Notes: generated by a model not told the origin, from the sequence alone. Counted from the stretch's first letter, positions 26,580 through 37,084 are shown. The stretch: 64,000 nt of DNA from Rapana venosa (GCA_028751875.1 CM054155.1:8352462-8416461); one strand, 5' to 3'. A program made the numbers and translations.

Positions 26580-27600
26580 GAATCGCTCTCTCCGCCTCAG
26601 TCTCCTTTCATTTTCATATCTTTTCTCTTTTTTTTCGTGATATGCTCTCTGCTTTTTTTTCTTTCTCGCACTCTTTTCTCTCTTTTTTCCTTTGTTTCTT
26701 TTTGTGTTGTTCTTCTTTTCTTTCCATCAAGGAACTAATAACATGTAGTTCTAAAGAACTGGCGTCAGATTGGGCTAACTTAGGTCGAATCTTTCCAACA
26801 CTCCTCCCCCTTTCACAGAACTACACACAACACAACGCAATACTCACACAAATATACACTCACAATTACTCACGCACACACGCACGCACACGCACACACG
26901 GCACCGCACAAAACAAAACGCAACACATACACACACACGCGCACACACACTAAGCCACACACATATAAAAGAATAAAATAAATAAAAATGCACACAAAGC
27001 ACACACGAACACGCACACACACATAAACACCACACAAACTACACCCTCATCACATCTCTCAACGCCACGACACACACACACATATACACACACAAGATAA
27101 CCCACATATACACACACACACACCTTCCCCTCATCACATCTCACAACAACACGCTTGCACAACACGTACAAAACACAAACGCACATCACATCACCACGAT
27201 ACACACACACCACACACATCACATCTCACACGCACGCACACACAAACGCGCACAACACACATAAACACACATATACACACACACACAACACACACACACA
27301 CCCACAACACACACACAACACATACACACACACACAAACACGCCTTCTTCATACCCCTCCCCCTTCTTTCCCTGGCTTTTTCATCCACCCTCCTCTGTCC
27401 TACACCCTTTCCAGTTTTTTCGCCTTTATTTCTCTCTTTTGCCGCACCCAGCAAATGTTGTTGTTTGTTTGATTGTTGTTGTTGTTTTCTGGAGAACTTG
27501 TTGGATTACAGGACTGGTATGCGCTCAAGGGAAAATTAGGTTTAGAGCTGCTGGTTTATCGCTGACAGAACGGTTAAGCCCTTGTGGGGGTTTTTAGTTG
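26580..27600 (+). repeat. Repeat B middle piece, expanded by CA-rich sequence, copy 1
   Basis: The left part (26,580-26,820) and right part (27,345-27,600) match the middle of repeat B: CATCAAGGAACTAATAAC, GGCGTCAGATTGGGC, then GGAGAACTTGTTGGATTAC and GGGAAAATTAGGTTTAGAGC. Between them lies a block of about 520 bp of imperfect (CA)n. The corresponding site in the copy at 1-760 holds only a few CA units near 296-305. Confidence 0.7.
26820..27345. repeat. Long imperfect (CA)n block inside repeat B, copy 1 (also 43,120-43,645)
   Basis: About 520 bp of CA-rich sequence with CG, AT and AAA interruptions. Partial internal repetition is visible (CATCACATCTC occurs three times). Both duplication copies carry the same block. 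Confidence 0.9.
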
Positions 27601-27719
27601 CTGGTTTTCTTTTTTAGTTTTAATTTCTTCTGTCAGGGTTGGGGGGGGGATTTCCGAATCTGAGATAAGTCAGAACCTCTTCAAAGAAGATTTTATTTTT
27701 TTTGGAGGACAGCAGAGTG

Positions 27720-28190
27720 GGGTTAAGCTGTTTAATAAGCAGAGAGACATTTACAGATAGAGATATAGATGGGTTAAGTTGTTTAATAAACAGAGAGACA
27801 TTTACAGATATAGATATTGATGGTTAAGTTGTTTGTTAAACAGAGAGACATTTACAGATATAGATATTGGTGGGTTAAGTTGTTTAATAAACACAGAGAC
27901 ATTTACAGATATAGATGGGTTAAGTTGTTTGATAAACAGAGAGGAACGTATACAGATATATAATATATATATATATAAATATATATATATATACTATATA
28001 TATATATATAAATCTCTCATATATATATATAGACGGTTAACTTGTTAGATAACACAGATAGACATTACCAGATATAGATATAATGGGGTAACCATTTTAA
28101 AAAACAGAGAGCATTCACGTGTATAGGGATATAGACAAGTTAACTAGTTTTAATCACAGAGAGCTTTCACATATATAGAAATAGACAGGT
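27720..28190 (+). repeat. Minisatellite of about 50-bp units, left part, copy 1 (also 44,020-44,490)
   Basis: Units with GTTAAGTTGTTTAATAAACA, GAGAGACATTTACAGATATA and GATATTGATGG. An AT-rich stretch of (TA)n lies at 27,955-28,035. Later units drift to GTTAACTAGTTTTAATCACA. Confidence 0.88.
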
Positions 28191-29115
28191 TCTATCTATC
28201 TTCGACTGTCCCGTAGGCTGACGACCGTGGGCAACCCTCAAAGACACAGCAACCAGTTCCCTCCATTCACACTCTCTGTCGGCCTTTCTCAGGGTTTTTG
28301 TTAGAGATCTAGGCATGTCCCATTCACTGATTTTATCCGCCCAGCTCTTCCCTCTATGGTCTGCCTCTTCTTCTTCCTCCTTGGACATGCCTTGCAAACT
28401 GTCTTTGTAATTCCTTGGGGATCTTGTGACATGCCCATACCACTTAAGTTACTCTTTTTCACGATCGTTAAGAAGTTCTCATAGGTCCAATGGTTTGCTG
28501 GATCTGTTATGCACGCTTTCGTTGCTTATGTGGTCTTTGTAGGAGATGCCAAGGGAGTCTCCGAAAGCATCTCATCTCCACAGCTGTACTCCTTCTCTCC
28601 AAATCTGCCTAGTCAGGGTCCATGATACACAGGCATACACAAATATGGATATGGACAAGGGAGCGGCATTAATCCGATCTTGGAGATAAGTTGAGATATA
28701 CTTGTCCTCTCCAGATGTGTTAGTTTTTGAACAAAGCAGTTATTGCTGTGCAGGTCCTGCATACTACTTCTGGCTTGGATCCCTGGTCGGATACATGGCT
28801 CCCCGGTAACTTTGAAGCTTTGAACTGTTTCCACGTTCTGGTCATTAAACCCTGACGCTTTGATTTGTTGCTTACAAGATTCAGCCGCTATATAAATTCC
28901 ATACATTTATTATTATTATTATTATCAGTGCTAATGCCGTTGGTGTTATTAGTCATCAGTTTGGTCTTCTCTGCACTGATTTCCATGCCGTATGTTTTGG
29001 AGGCCTTATCCAAGTGTTCTGTTAGGCTGGCAAGCTCTTTTTCTGATCCTGCTATTCCATCAATGTCATCTGCGAAGCGGAGGTTTGTGATCGTTCTGCC
29101 ACCAATGCTGACTGA
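28190..29115 (-). pseudogene. LINE remnant with RT FADD motif, copy 1
   Basis: On the minus strand, 29,110-28,920 encodes GGRTITNLRFADDIDGIAG, ELASLTEHLDKASKTYGMEI and AEKTKLMTN. This is a clear reverse transcriptase motif C with its downstream segment, still open. It is interrupted at 28,857-28,918 by a short G element. It resumes with VETVQSFK and LERTSISQLISKI, and ends in a tail segment at 28,397-28,167 with WADKISEWDM and ECEWRELVAVS followed by AHGRQPTG. Several frameshifts are needed between these pieces. The 3' end carries a short GATAGATAG tail. It sits inside a minisatellite (27,720-28,190 and 29,112-29,312). Confidence 0.8.
28857..28918 (-). repeat. Element G inserted in the LINE, copy 1
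   Basis: The minus strand reads (AAT)n, ATGGAATTTATATAGCGGC, TGAATCTTGTAAGCAAC and AATCAAAGCG. It interrupts the LINE reading frame between KLMTNN and the ETVQSFK segment. Confidence 0.75.
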
Positions 29116-29312
29116 TCAGGTTAACTAGTTTAATCAACAGATTCACATTAAGTTACAGATAATATAGTATAGACAATGTAACTAATGTAATAAACATATA
29201 CACATTCACGTATATAAATATGGAAAATCTAACTAGTTCAATAAACAGATGCACAGTTGCAGATGTAAATACGAATAAGGTAACTAGTTTGATAAACAGA
29301 GAGACATTAATT
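29112..29312 (+). repeat. Same minisatellite, right part, copy 1 (also 45,425-45,622)
   Basis: GGTTAACTAGTTTAATCAAC and later units TAACTAGTTTGATAAACAGA continue the array on the other side of the LINE. Confidence 0.85.
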
Positions 29313-30009
29313 CTCAGATGCAGCGTCATTCATATTACAGACAACAATAGCTGCTGTCTGAGCATTTGACCAAGAAAACAACAAGTCCCAATTCTTTGAG
29401 TTACCTGTAGAGGTGTAGACCAGACTGCATGGGATAAAAAATAAATCAGACAAAATAATAAAACCGCGAAATATGTTTTTTACTTGAAGAAGTTGTGATG
29501 GACAGTAGTCCTCTAAAAGCGGCAATACTTTGGCTGTCAGACAAACATTGACCAAACTCACAACAGCCATGTGTATTAATTTTGCTCTCACGGGGGAAAT
29601 AGCACAGATTTGGCTCAAAGAAAATTAATGTCAGTTAGAATAAGGGAGAGCATATACTGAGAAAATCAGTCATTTAAACATACATACACCCTATGCACTT
29701 GCGTTAATCTTCTGCGATAAAAGGGGAAATGGGGTTAAAGAATAGAGCATTCTTAACATGTCATTATCGGCTGCCATTTGATCTTTGCTCAGTACATTAA
29801 AAACATTTTGTTGATCATTAAAAATGTCAGTGCAGATAAGCTTAATATCTGCTTACTATAAACGTCCTGGGTGTTGCTTGTAGAAAAGGCACTATGGGAA
29901 ATTTCACTCCTTTTTAATAAATTAGATATTTGCTACCAACATGACCTATATATCGTGATTTGAGGGATGGAATCAAGTGATTGTCTGTCGTTATTCCGTC
30001 TAAGTGGGG
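29313..30009. other. Unclassified sequence, copy 1 (also 45,623-46,311)
   Basis: About 700 bp without recognised repeats. The 103-codon minus-strand frame at 29,307-29,618 shows no motif I know and is probably chance, although it is intact in both duplication copies. Confidence 0.5.
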
Positions 30010-30480
30010 CAACACTCCCCCAAACCCTTGATCATTCCTGCATCTCCTCTGGTTGCAACGTCTCCCTGATCCCCTCTCTCTAATCCACAGACAGGCTGAC
30101 AGCAAGGCGGGCAACACTGAGATAGCAGTTGAAGGGAAGTGAAAGAGGCCAGCCCTCTGCCTGTGTGCCTGCCTGTCTGTCTGTCTGCCTGTCTGTCTGT
30201 CTGCTGTCTGTCTTCGTCAGAGGATGGGGACATTGACGGGATTTCAAACAGATCCCTGCCTCTGATGCGGGCCAAGTCTGTCTGGCATCAGGGGGGATAA
30301 TTCACCTATTTGATTTGCTCTGACCTGTGCCAGGCTTTGTTTTCTCCCCTACGCTTTAACTGGGGTTCGGGGGACATGGGAGAAACAACGGAAGCCTACC
30401 ATTTCCATACTGTATTTGCTTTGCTGTCTCCCTTGATGACTCCTAAAGTGTGTCACACCAAACGTGACAGGATTTGGGGG
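30010..30480 (+). repeat. Repeat B 3' piece, copy 1
   Basis: Matches 15,930-16,410: the segment before the (GTCT)n, then GGATAATTCACC, TTTGATTTGC and the GGCTTTGTTTTCTCCCC region. It continues the interrupted copy at 24,170-24,515 and 26,580-27,600 in the same order and strand. Confidence 0.75.
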
Positions 30481-30519
30481 ACAGCCTGATAAAAGACCTT
30501 TTTCAAACAGAAGTCTGGG

Positions 30520-30635
30520 ATGTGCTAGGCCTGACTTGTCAGGTGCTAACCGCGGCAGTAAAATAACATTTTCGCTTATATCACAGACAACGATAGTTGT
30601 TTGTCTGAGCGTTTGAAGAAGGAGAAGGGGGGAAG
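30520..30635 (+). repeat. Dispersed repeat C, 3' part, copy 1
   Basis: GCCTGACTTGTCAGGTGCTA and GATAGTTGTTTGTCTGAGCG align with repeat C. It follows directly on the repeat B 3' piece. Confidence 0.65.
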
Positions 30636-30741
30636 AAGAAAAGATTAAGATAAGAAAAGAAGAAGAACAGAAGAAGAAGAAAGGAAGAAGAAGAAGAAGA
30701 AGAAGGAAAAAAGCAGAAGAACAACAACAAACAACAAAAAC

Positions 30742-30775
<34 letters not shown>

Positions 30776-30945
30776 AACAACAACAACAACAAAAGACCCC
30801 TGTTTCCTCCACCATTAAACAATTTCCTTCTTCCTAAAACAAATCCTGAGATAATTGGAAGGAATGTTGTTTGTTTGTTTGTTTGTTTGTTTGTTTTGTT
30901 TTTTGTTTGTTTGTTTGTTTGGTTGCTTGTTTGTTTTTGTTGGTT
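30636..30945. repeat. (GAA)n, (AAC)n and (TTTG)n tracts, copy 1 (also 46,938-47,247)
   Basis: GAA-rich at 30,620-30,720, AAC at 30,721-30,793, TTTG at 30,868-30,945. The leucine-rich minus-strand frame is a translation of these. Confidence 0.93.
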
Positions 30946-30959
30946 GTGTGTACACTTAG

Positions 30960-31230
30960 TTTAGGACACTGGACTACTACCTTTACCTACAACCTTTAAG
31001 AAGGGAGGGCAGCCAAGAAAAACGGTAAAACTGTCAGAGACAGCAAGAGGAATCAAAGAACCTACTAACAAGGGCGCCACGTCCGTTCTTCCTTCATCTG
31101 CCCAGTATGCAACAGACCGGGCCCATTCATGCATCGCCTCTTCAGTCTGTCTCCAGAGAGCTTCTTACAAACTGGAGCAGTCATCTCCCCTCCATGATCC
31201 TCCCGTGCATTATACCCATCCTGCCTGGCC
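30960..31230 (+). pseudogene. Possible LINE C-terminal zinc-finger remnant, copy 1
   Basis: The + frame at about 31,074-31,140 reads SSFICPVCNRPGPFMHRLFS. This resembles the CxxC...H finger at the C-terminus of many LINE polyproteins, preceded by a basic stretch around 31,005-31,070. There is no longer open frame and no RT motif nearby. It could also be chance similarity. Confidence 0.35.
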
Positions 31231-31556
31231 CAGGCCAAAAGCTGTGTCATTACTGGAATTCAGCTAAGCGCCAAGGCCTACACTAATACAGTTTTTATGT
31301 GTCACATGTTTGTGTTGAGATTGCCTTCACCATGACAAAGCTCTGAACATAACAACCTGAACTCTCCTTTAAAGAAGAAAGCCTCCTCTGAAGTCGGAGT
31401 ATGGCTGCCTATATGGCCGAAGTAATTAGAAAACAGTCATATACGCAAACTTACTCATCATCCGGTGTACTTCTATCTCACGGTGATTCCCAGTGGGATG
31501 AGTTGAAGTCAGAAGTGCATGTTCTGGGTGACCCTCAGAGAGTTAAGTGGGGAAAC

Positions 31557-31607
31557 GCACAACAACAACAACGACAACAAATCAATTAACATAGCCCCAC
31601 ATCATCA

Positions 31608-31657
<50 letters not shown>
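31557..31657. repeat. (AAC)n and (ATC)n tracts, copy 1 (also 47,859-47,959)
   Basis: Short AAC run, then about 17 units of ATC. The tract length is the same in both copies. Confidence 0.93.
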
Positions 31658-31759
31658 CTCTCCCTTTAGGCTTTATGAATAACTTAAACCTGCTCTTCAC
31701 ATTATCACTTGCAGTGTATCCCAAATCTGTTTGCTGTCAGTATGTAAAACACATCTTTA

Positions 31760-31940
31760 GATGACAGCGGGGAATCACACATGTACACGCGTGTGCGTGT
31801 GCATGCATCCGAGCAGGCACACTCATCCACGCACACGGGAACAGATGACAATTTTTAATGCATATACACGGAGACTGGATGTAAAAAATCAAATTAGTGC
31901 TTATTTCATTATCTTCGAAATAAAAGAATAAATATTTTAT
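31760..31940 (+). repeat. SINE S1-like fragment, copy 1
   Basis: Diverged + strand body: GGGAACAGATGACAATTTTT, GGAGACTGGATGTAAAAAAT and TTATTTCATTATCTTCG, with an AATAAA tail. It lies at the right edge of the duplication. Confidence 0.6.
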
Positions 31941-32020
31941 TTTACAAAATTACTTTAAATGGAAGATAGAAAACACAAAATGACCTGTATCTCATCTTTC
32001 AGATCAAAGCAAAACAAACA

Positions 32021-32471
32021 ACAACAAACAAAACAACCCAGTACAGCCTCCCTGTAATGGAAATAACAAGGCTTGTCATTCTATATCTAAAACAGGACTG
32101 TACCCAAAAAAAGCTACAGAAAGTTGATTAAGTTCTTTAGATACGCTGACAGCTCCTGTTTTGCCATACTTTGATCATACCCTCTGGAAAAAAAAAACAT
32201 GACAGTTATTTCCACTGAGGAAGAGAAAGATCTACCCTGCTGCTCCTCAACGGGAGGCCATAGCTGGATAGGATGCTGGAGCGTTTGAAGTAAGAGTAAT
32301 GGGGTGAAGGAATGAAGGTAGACTGAAGGAAGAGCGAGCAGTTAAAACTAAAGATTTAGAGATTGACTTGGAGACTGCCTGTCAGCGCCGACATGCTCGT
32401 GACTTTCGCAAAAACCAGCAATTTTGTCTGATGTTTTATCTGTACTAACAAATAATCTCAGACAAAGCGCT
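32021..32471. other. Unclassified spacer sequence
   Basis: Right of the copy 1 boundary. No gene or repeat recognised. Confidence 0.5.
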
Positions 32472-32472
32472 G

Positions 32473-32533
<61 letters not shown>

Positions 32534-32554
32534 GGATAGATAGATAGATGGATG

Positions 32555-32596
<42 letters not shown>

Positions 32597-32772
32597 AGAT
32601 AATAGATAAAAGATAGATAGATTAGATAAGATGGAAGGAAGGATGGATGGGATGGATGGATGGATGGAGGGATGGATGGATAGATAATAGGATAGATAGA
32701 TAGAAAGATTAGATAGATAGATATTATAGATAGATAGATAGATAATAGAAGATAATAGATCGATAGATAGAT
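32472..32772. repeat. GATA/GATG tetranucleotide tract
   Basis: GATA with GATG inserts, and a GATG-rich part at 32,630-32,680. Confidence 0.95.
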
Positions 32773-33284
32773 ATGTGGTGTGTGTTAGTCCGTTGTGCAC
32801 CGGCGATGACCTCAAAAACAAGCAGAGGAGGACAGCTTGCTGATTTTTGGTTGATTATAGTGAGATGCCTAGCCCACGGCACATCCCACCTCTTTCAAGC
32901 CAAGAGGGGCAATTGGACTGTCAGCGTTGGTATGATGTTCTCCAAAGGCCAACCAGCCCCCAGGGCTGCAGCACATAAGGACTGTGCGACTCAAGCCTCC
33001 TAATCAAAGAGTCATAGTCGATCACTAAAGACTAAGCTGTAAAGTGGAATTCCATGAGTGGGAAAGCCACTGGTCATACAGCCTCTCACTTTGCTGTTGC
33101 CCCCAGTGCCGATGGTTTAACCAAGCTCTGTGATACACCCCAGGCGTTGAGGGTCAAAAGTGCTGGAATAGGTCTTTGTATGAGTCGTTCTTTGCTCTTA
33201 CATGCAAATACAAAACTAACACCAAAAACCACAAAAGAGAGAAAGGAAACAAAAGAATCATTCAAATAAGCAAACAATCCAACA
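32773..33284. other. Unclassified spacer sequence
   Basis: About 500 bp of more balanced composition. The short open frames have no motif or splice context I can support. Confidence 0.5.
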
Positions 33285-33405
33285 TAATACCAACCAACCA
33301 GCCAAAAAAACAGACAGTCAATTAACCAACCAGCCAACCAACGAATCAGCCAATCAACCAACCAGCCAACTAACCACCTAGCCAACCAACCAGCCAGCTA
33401 ACCAT
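33285..33405. repeat. CCAACCAG-type octanucleotide tract
   Basis: AACCAACCAGCC words with variants, in the unique spacer. Confidence 0.85.
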
Positions 33406-33534
33406 GCACACCAGTCATTTACTTCTCTGTGTGCATCCCCCCTGTGATTCAGTCCTTGAGATCAGTCACCCTGCTCTTATATTTGGGAATGGCACCTGGT
33501 CACTGGGCAATGACAACCACAACATCAGACTGCA

Positions 33535-33875
33535 AGAAGAAGAAGGAAGAAAAGAAGAAGGAGAAAGAAGAAGAACAAGAAGAAGAAGAAACAACAACAA
33601 CAACACAACAATAGAAATAAAAACTGTCAAAGAAAAGATTGAGAAAATGGCTTTCTTCCCGAACAAAAATCTTTAAACACAAAAAAACAACACACACACA
33701 CAACATACACACACATCGCGTTCCGCGCCACTTACGCACGCACGCACGTACACACACACATACACACTCACTCAACGCACGCACTCACTCACACACACAC
33801 ACACACTCCTCTCTCTCTCCATCTCATCTCAACTCTCTCTCTCTCGTCGCATCTCTCTCTCTCTCTCTCTCTCCC
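33535..33875. repeat. (GAA)n, (CA)n and (CT)n tracts
   Basis: GAA/AAC at 33,535-33,612, CA-rich at 33,686-33,806, CT-rich at 33,807-33,872. An S1 SINE follows. Confidence 0.9.
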
Positions 33876-33884
33876 CAAATCCTT

Positions 33885-34085
33885 CTGAGGAACTATACTG
33901 TCCCGCAGAACATATTGCGCACACGTTAAAACCCGTTCCGCTTTTCGGAAGAGTAGGCCATTGTGTGCCGGTGGGAACGGACGGCAAAATGGACAAAACT
34001 GCACACACACACAGGGACTGGCCGGATGAAAAAAACACATGAGTGCTTATTCCATTATCCTCGAAATAAAAGAATAAAATAAAAA
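33885..34085 (+). repeat. SINE S1, body and tail
   Basis: Has ACGTTAAAACCCGTTCCGC, GTAGGCCATTGTGTGCCGGT and GTGCTTATTCCATTATCCTC, then an AATAAAAT tail. The tRNA head is missing (5' truncation). Confidence 0.82.
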
Positions 34086-34258
34086 CAAAAATACACACAC
34101 ACCAACAGGAAAAAAACAACAAAGCAAACAAACAACAAAACAAATCACAGTGTAATTATTGCTATGCAGTCTTGATCCGTAGCTCCTAATTTTGGAATGC
34201 TGTTGACGGTCACATCCCTGCTGTGCATTGGATTGCGCTGGTAGTGTGGTGTTTACAC

Positions 34259-34565
34259 ATGGGGACGCGGATAGCTCAGTGAGTCAGAGCACTTGCTTTT
34301 CCCCCCAGCCAAGCAGCATTGAGCGTGGTTACCAGTTAGATTGGTGACTGTTTGTGCGCCTTGGCTTCAGTACAGTTCCCCCAGTTCACCCAGCTGTAAA
34401 TGGGTACCTGCCCTCTTTAGGGTCAGGGAAGGTAAAGCAGCGAGGGAGAGGAGATGGGCGCCGCCCTCAATATCCTGGCCCATAGAGAAGTTGAGGTATC
34501 TGACACCTCGCTCTCCTATGACCACATAGTTTATGGGACACCCTTACCTTACTTAGTGTGTTTAC
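34259..34565 (+). repeat. tRNA-derived SINE, family S2
   Basis: The head GATAGCTCAGTGAGTCAGAG fits a tRNA A box. The B-box region is eroded by an insertion (GGTTACCAG). The body has GCCTTGGCTTCAGTACAGT, CAGCTGTAAATGGGTACCTG and the end part ATACCTCGCTCTCCTATGAC-like. It is a family separate from S1. Confidence 0.78.
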
Positions 34566-34624
34566 ACACAGCAATGAACGTTAATATGGCTGTATCACTG
34601 AATCTGGACACCCTATTTGTTTCC

Positions 34625-35000
34625 CTCTTCTCCCCCGTGGGGATGTCGGGGGCCTGTCAGTATAAATAGCATCCCCACCTTCTGGAAATTCTATGCTAGA
34701 AATGTCCTCTTTTCTATCACTTTTATTGTTTGTGCCTTGTTCCTTTTCTTCCTGTCTCCTCTTTCATGGCTTGATTTTTGCTTCCTATTAGTCGTATTCA
34801 CCTGCTTTTATTTTTTTTTCCAGAAAGACTAATCAGAATAACAATTCTCTCTTAACTAGCCCGAAGACCGGATTGCGCTAGGCGCTGACTGGTCAGGGCT
34901 TAACCAGCAGCATGACGCAATGTTTTCTCATATAACAGACAAAAACAGTTGTTGCCTGAGCGTTCCAAGGAAGAAGAAGAACCATCTGTCAAGTCAGGCC
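34625..35000 (+). repeat. Dispersed repeat C
   Basis: Matches 57,645-57,905 and 58,340-58,440. Anchors are GGGGGCCTGTCAGT, GGAAATTCTATGCTAGAAAT, GCCTTGTTCCTTTT, GACTGGTCAGGGCTTAACC and ACAGTTGTTGCCTGAGCGTT. Confidence 0.7.
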
Positions 35001-35059
35001 ACTCGATAAATGACCACAACTATCTATCTTCTTCAGTCTGTTACTGTCTCCCTATTCAG

Positions 35060-35245
35060 AAAAGGGATGGCTGGGTTTATAGTCTGCGCTATTCTATTCA
35101 TCAGCGTGTTTTGTTACGGCTAATGCCGGCAATCTTCAGGCACTTACTAGGGCATTGTGGCTTTTCTGTCCCTGGACACACGATTTACTTCCCTTTGTCA
35201 GAGGACTGACAGCTGTGTGAGCTTGCTCTTTCCAAGTGTGGAAAA
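35060..35245 (+). repeat. Dispersed repeat F in the spacer
   Basis: Matches 22,830-23,015 through TTCATCAGCGTGTTTTGTTA, CACTTACTAGGGCATTGTGG and GGACACACGATTTACTTCCC. It follows repeat C directly here. Confidence 0.7.
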
Positions 35246-35324
35246 CACGCAAATAGATTCCTTCCTGGCCCTGTGTGTGTGAGGTGTGTTGTGTGAGTGT
35301 GTGTGTGTGTGTGTGTGAAAGTCA

Positions 35325-35470
35325 AAGTCAAGTCAAAGTTTTATTTTCATATGGTACATTGAATAAGTAGTACAACTGCTTTTTTTCATGAAGTCATCTA
35401 TCTAAAAAATAAATGAATAAATAAAAAAATAATAATGATAATATGATACATAAAACAAAATAAGTAAACA
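35325..35470 (+). repeat. Dispersed repeat D
   Basis: GTCAAGTCAAAGTTTTATTT, ATGGTACATTGAATAAG and TCATGAAGTCATCTATCTA also occur at 51,262-51,400. It may be a LINE 3' UTR fragment. Confidence 0.6.
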
Positions 35471-35637
35471 ATAATAAGCATATTGTGTGTACACATAATT
35501 CATGAGAGAGACTGAGGGGAGAGAGAGAAGGGGGTAACATTTAAGACAAAAAGAATGTGGTTTTAATATCGTTTTCATCAAGACAGTAACATTTACAGTG
35601 TTTGTTAATGTTAACATTGAATATGTAGTTATCAAAG

Positions 35638-35940
35638 GTAAAGGTGTACCATAACCTATAAGGGCGTAGGGGAGCGAGGCATCAAGACCTTCGCTTTTCA
35701 AGGGGCCCATCAATTGAGGTGCGAGGGCGGCGCCATCCCTCGCCCAACGCTGCATTACCTTCCCTGCAACCCAAAAGAGGCAGGTACCCATTTGCGGCTG
35801 GGTGAAACGGGGGACTGTAAACTGAAGCCAAGGGGCGAGCAAACGGTCACGCCATCCAAGTGGGTAACCATGCAGATGCTGCAATAACTTTGTTGGGGAA
35901 AGCGAGTGCTCCGACCCATTGAGCTATTTCCCATCCCCTT
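35638..35940 (-). repeat. SINE S2
   Basis: Minus-strand copy with GGGAGCGAGGCATC, GGCAGGTACCCATTTGCGGC, GGGACTGTAAACTGAAGCC and the head complement AGTGCTCCGACCCATTGAGC. Confidence 0.78.
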
Positions 35941-36027
35941 ATCAAGAGGTTATCCAAGCCTTGAATACGATTTTGAGAGCCTAAATTTTTTTTTTAATTC
36001 AGAGAGAAAGGTTAAAACTAATAGTCA

Positions 36028-36135
36028 CACACCACACTCACACACACACACAACACACACATCACACCACACACACACCCACCACACACCACACACACAC
36101 ACCACACCACAAACAACCACACTCACACACACACT
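36028..36135. repeat. (CA)n microsatellite
   Basis: Imperfect CA with CACCACAC words, about 90 bp beyond the S2 SINE. Confidence 0.92.
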
Positions 36136-36289
36136 TTTTCCACTACAGGTCTCCGTGTCTCCATTCTCTGCCATTCCCCCTGATTGATCCAGACAGCTGA
36201 GGCAGGGGAAGTAAGCGCCTGTCATTTTCCAATAGGCGCGATGGCAGAGTCGTGTTACAGGAACTGACTGTTGTGTGATGATGAAGGCG

Positions 36290-36380
36290 AGAGGATGATG
36301 ATGATGAATAATATGATGATGAATGTGATGATGATGATGAATGTGATGAATGATGATGATGATGATGATGATGATGATAC
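36290..36380. repeat. (GAT)n microsatellite
   Basis: GATGAT words with AAT and GTG interruptions, then about ten perfect units. Confidence 0.93.
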
Positions 36381-36487
36381 CGTGAGAGGATGGGTGAAGG
36401 AAAGTTGTGGGGTGGAAAGGGGGACTGAACTCGTCTTTTGTTTCACTTGTTATCGGCCTTTTGCATTGCATAACTTTAAACTGACTT

Positions 36488-36705
36488 TTTTTTTATCGAG
36501 GATAATGGAATAAGCACTCATGTGCTTTTTTACATCCAGTCCCCGTGTGTATGCGCATTTGTAAATTTTGTCATGTTTCCACCGGCACACAATGGCCTAC
36601 TCTTCCAGAAAGCTGAACAGGATTTAATGTGTGCACAAGATGTTCTGCACGCGTTCGAACACGGGGCCTCGGTTTATAGTCTCATCGAAGGACTTGGCAA
36701 TTATG
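36488..36705 (-). repeat. SINE S1, body and tail
   Basis: Minus-strand copy: TATCGAGGATAATGGAATAA, CACCGGCACACAATGGCC and GGGGCCTCGGTTTATAGTCT. The tRNA head is missing. A long poly-G run follows at 36,721. Confidence 0.82.
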
Positions 36706-36720
36706 CCCCTATCCGTGTTT

Positions 36721-37060
36721 GGGGGGGGGGGGGGGGGGGGGGGGGGGTGGGGGGGGTTGTGTTTTGCTGTTGTTCACTGCTAGTCTAGTCTAGCTCCCAG
36801 TTCACCTCAAGTGTGAGATTGTGTGTATGTAACGCTTCGTTGTTTTTAATGGCCACCATTATACACAGGGAAGCCCTTCCCACTTTGGGAAGGATATCTT
36901 CCATTTGAAAAAACTTCTCAGGTGTAGAGTATTTATACTGATACAGCAGCTCGTAAGATTCTCTCTCTCTCTCTCTCAGTCCTCACTCTCTTCTCTCCTC
37001 TCTCTCTCTCTCACTCCAAACGATACTCTCTCTCTCATCACTCCTCTCTCTCTGCATATT
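36721..37060. repeat. Poly-G run and (CT)n tracts
   Basis: 27 consecutive G at 36,721-36,747 plus a short extension to 36,756. Unique sequence follows, then CT-rich at 36,958-37,060. Confidence 0.9.
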
Positions 37061-37084
37061 TGCTGATTTTGATGATTTTGTGCA

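Noticed and set aside
27155..27472. His/Thr-rich frames over CA-rich DNA, also at 43,455-43,772
   Set aside because: Both strands are open because CA/TG repeats contain no stops.
29307..29618. A 103-residue minus-strand protein kept in both duplication copies
   Set aside because: The copies are nearly identical in all sequence, so conservation of the frame is not informative, and no motif is recognisable.
34259..34335. Functional tRNA gene
   Set aside because: The cloverleaf is broken after the A box and the sequence continues as S2, which has other copies without an intact head.
36025..36471. His/Ile-rich minus-strand frame
   Set aside because: It spans a (GAT)n tract and a (CA)n tract with no splice or start context.
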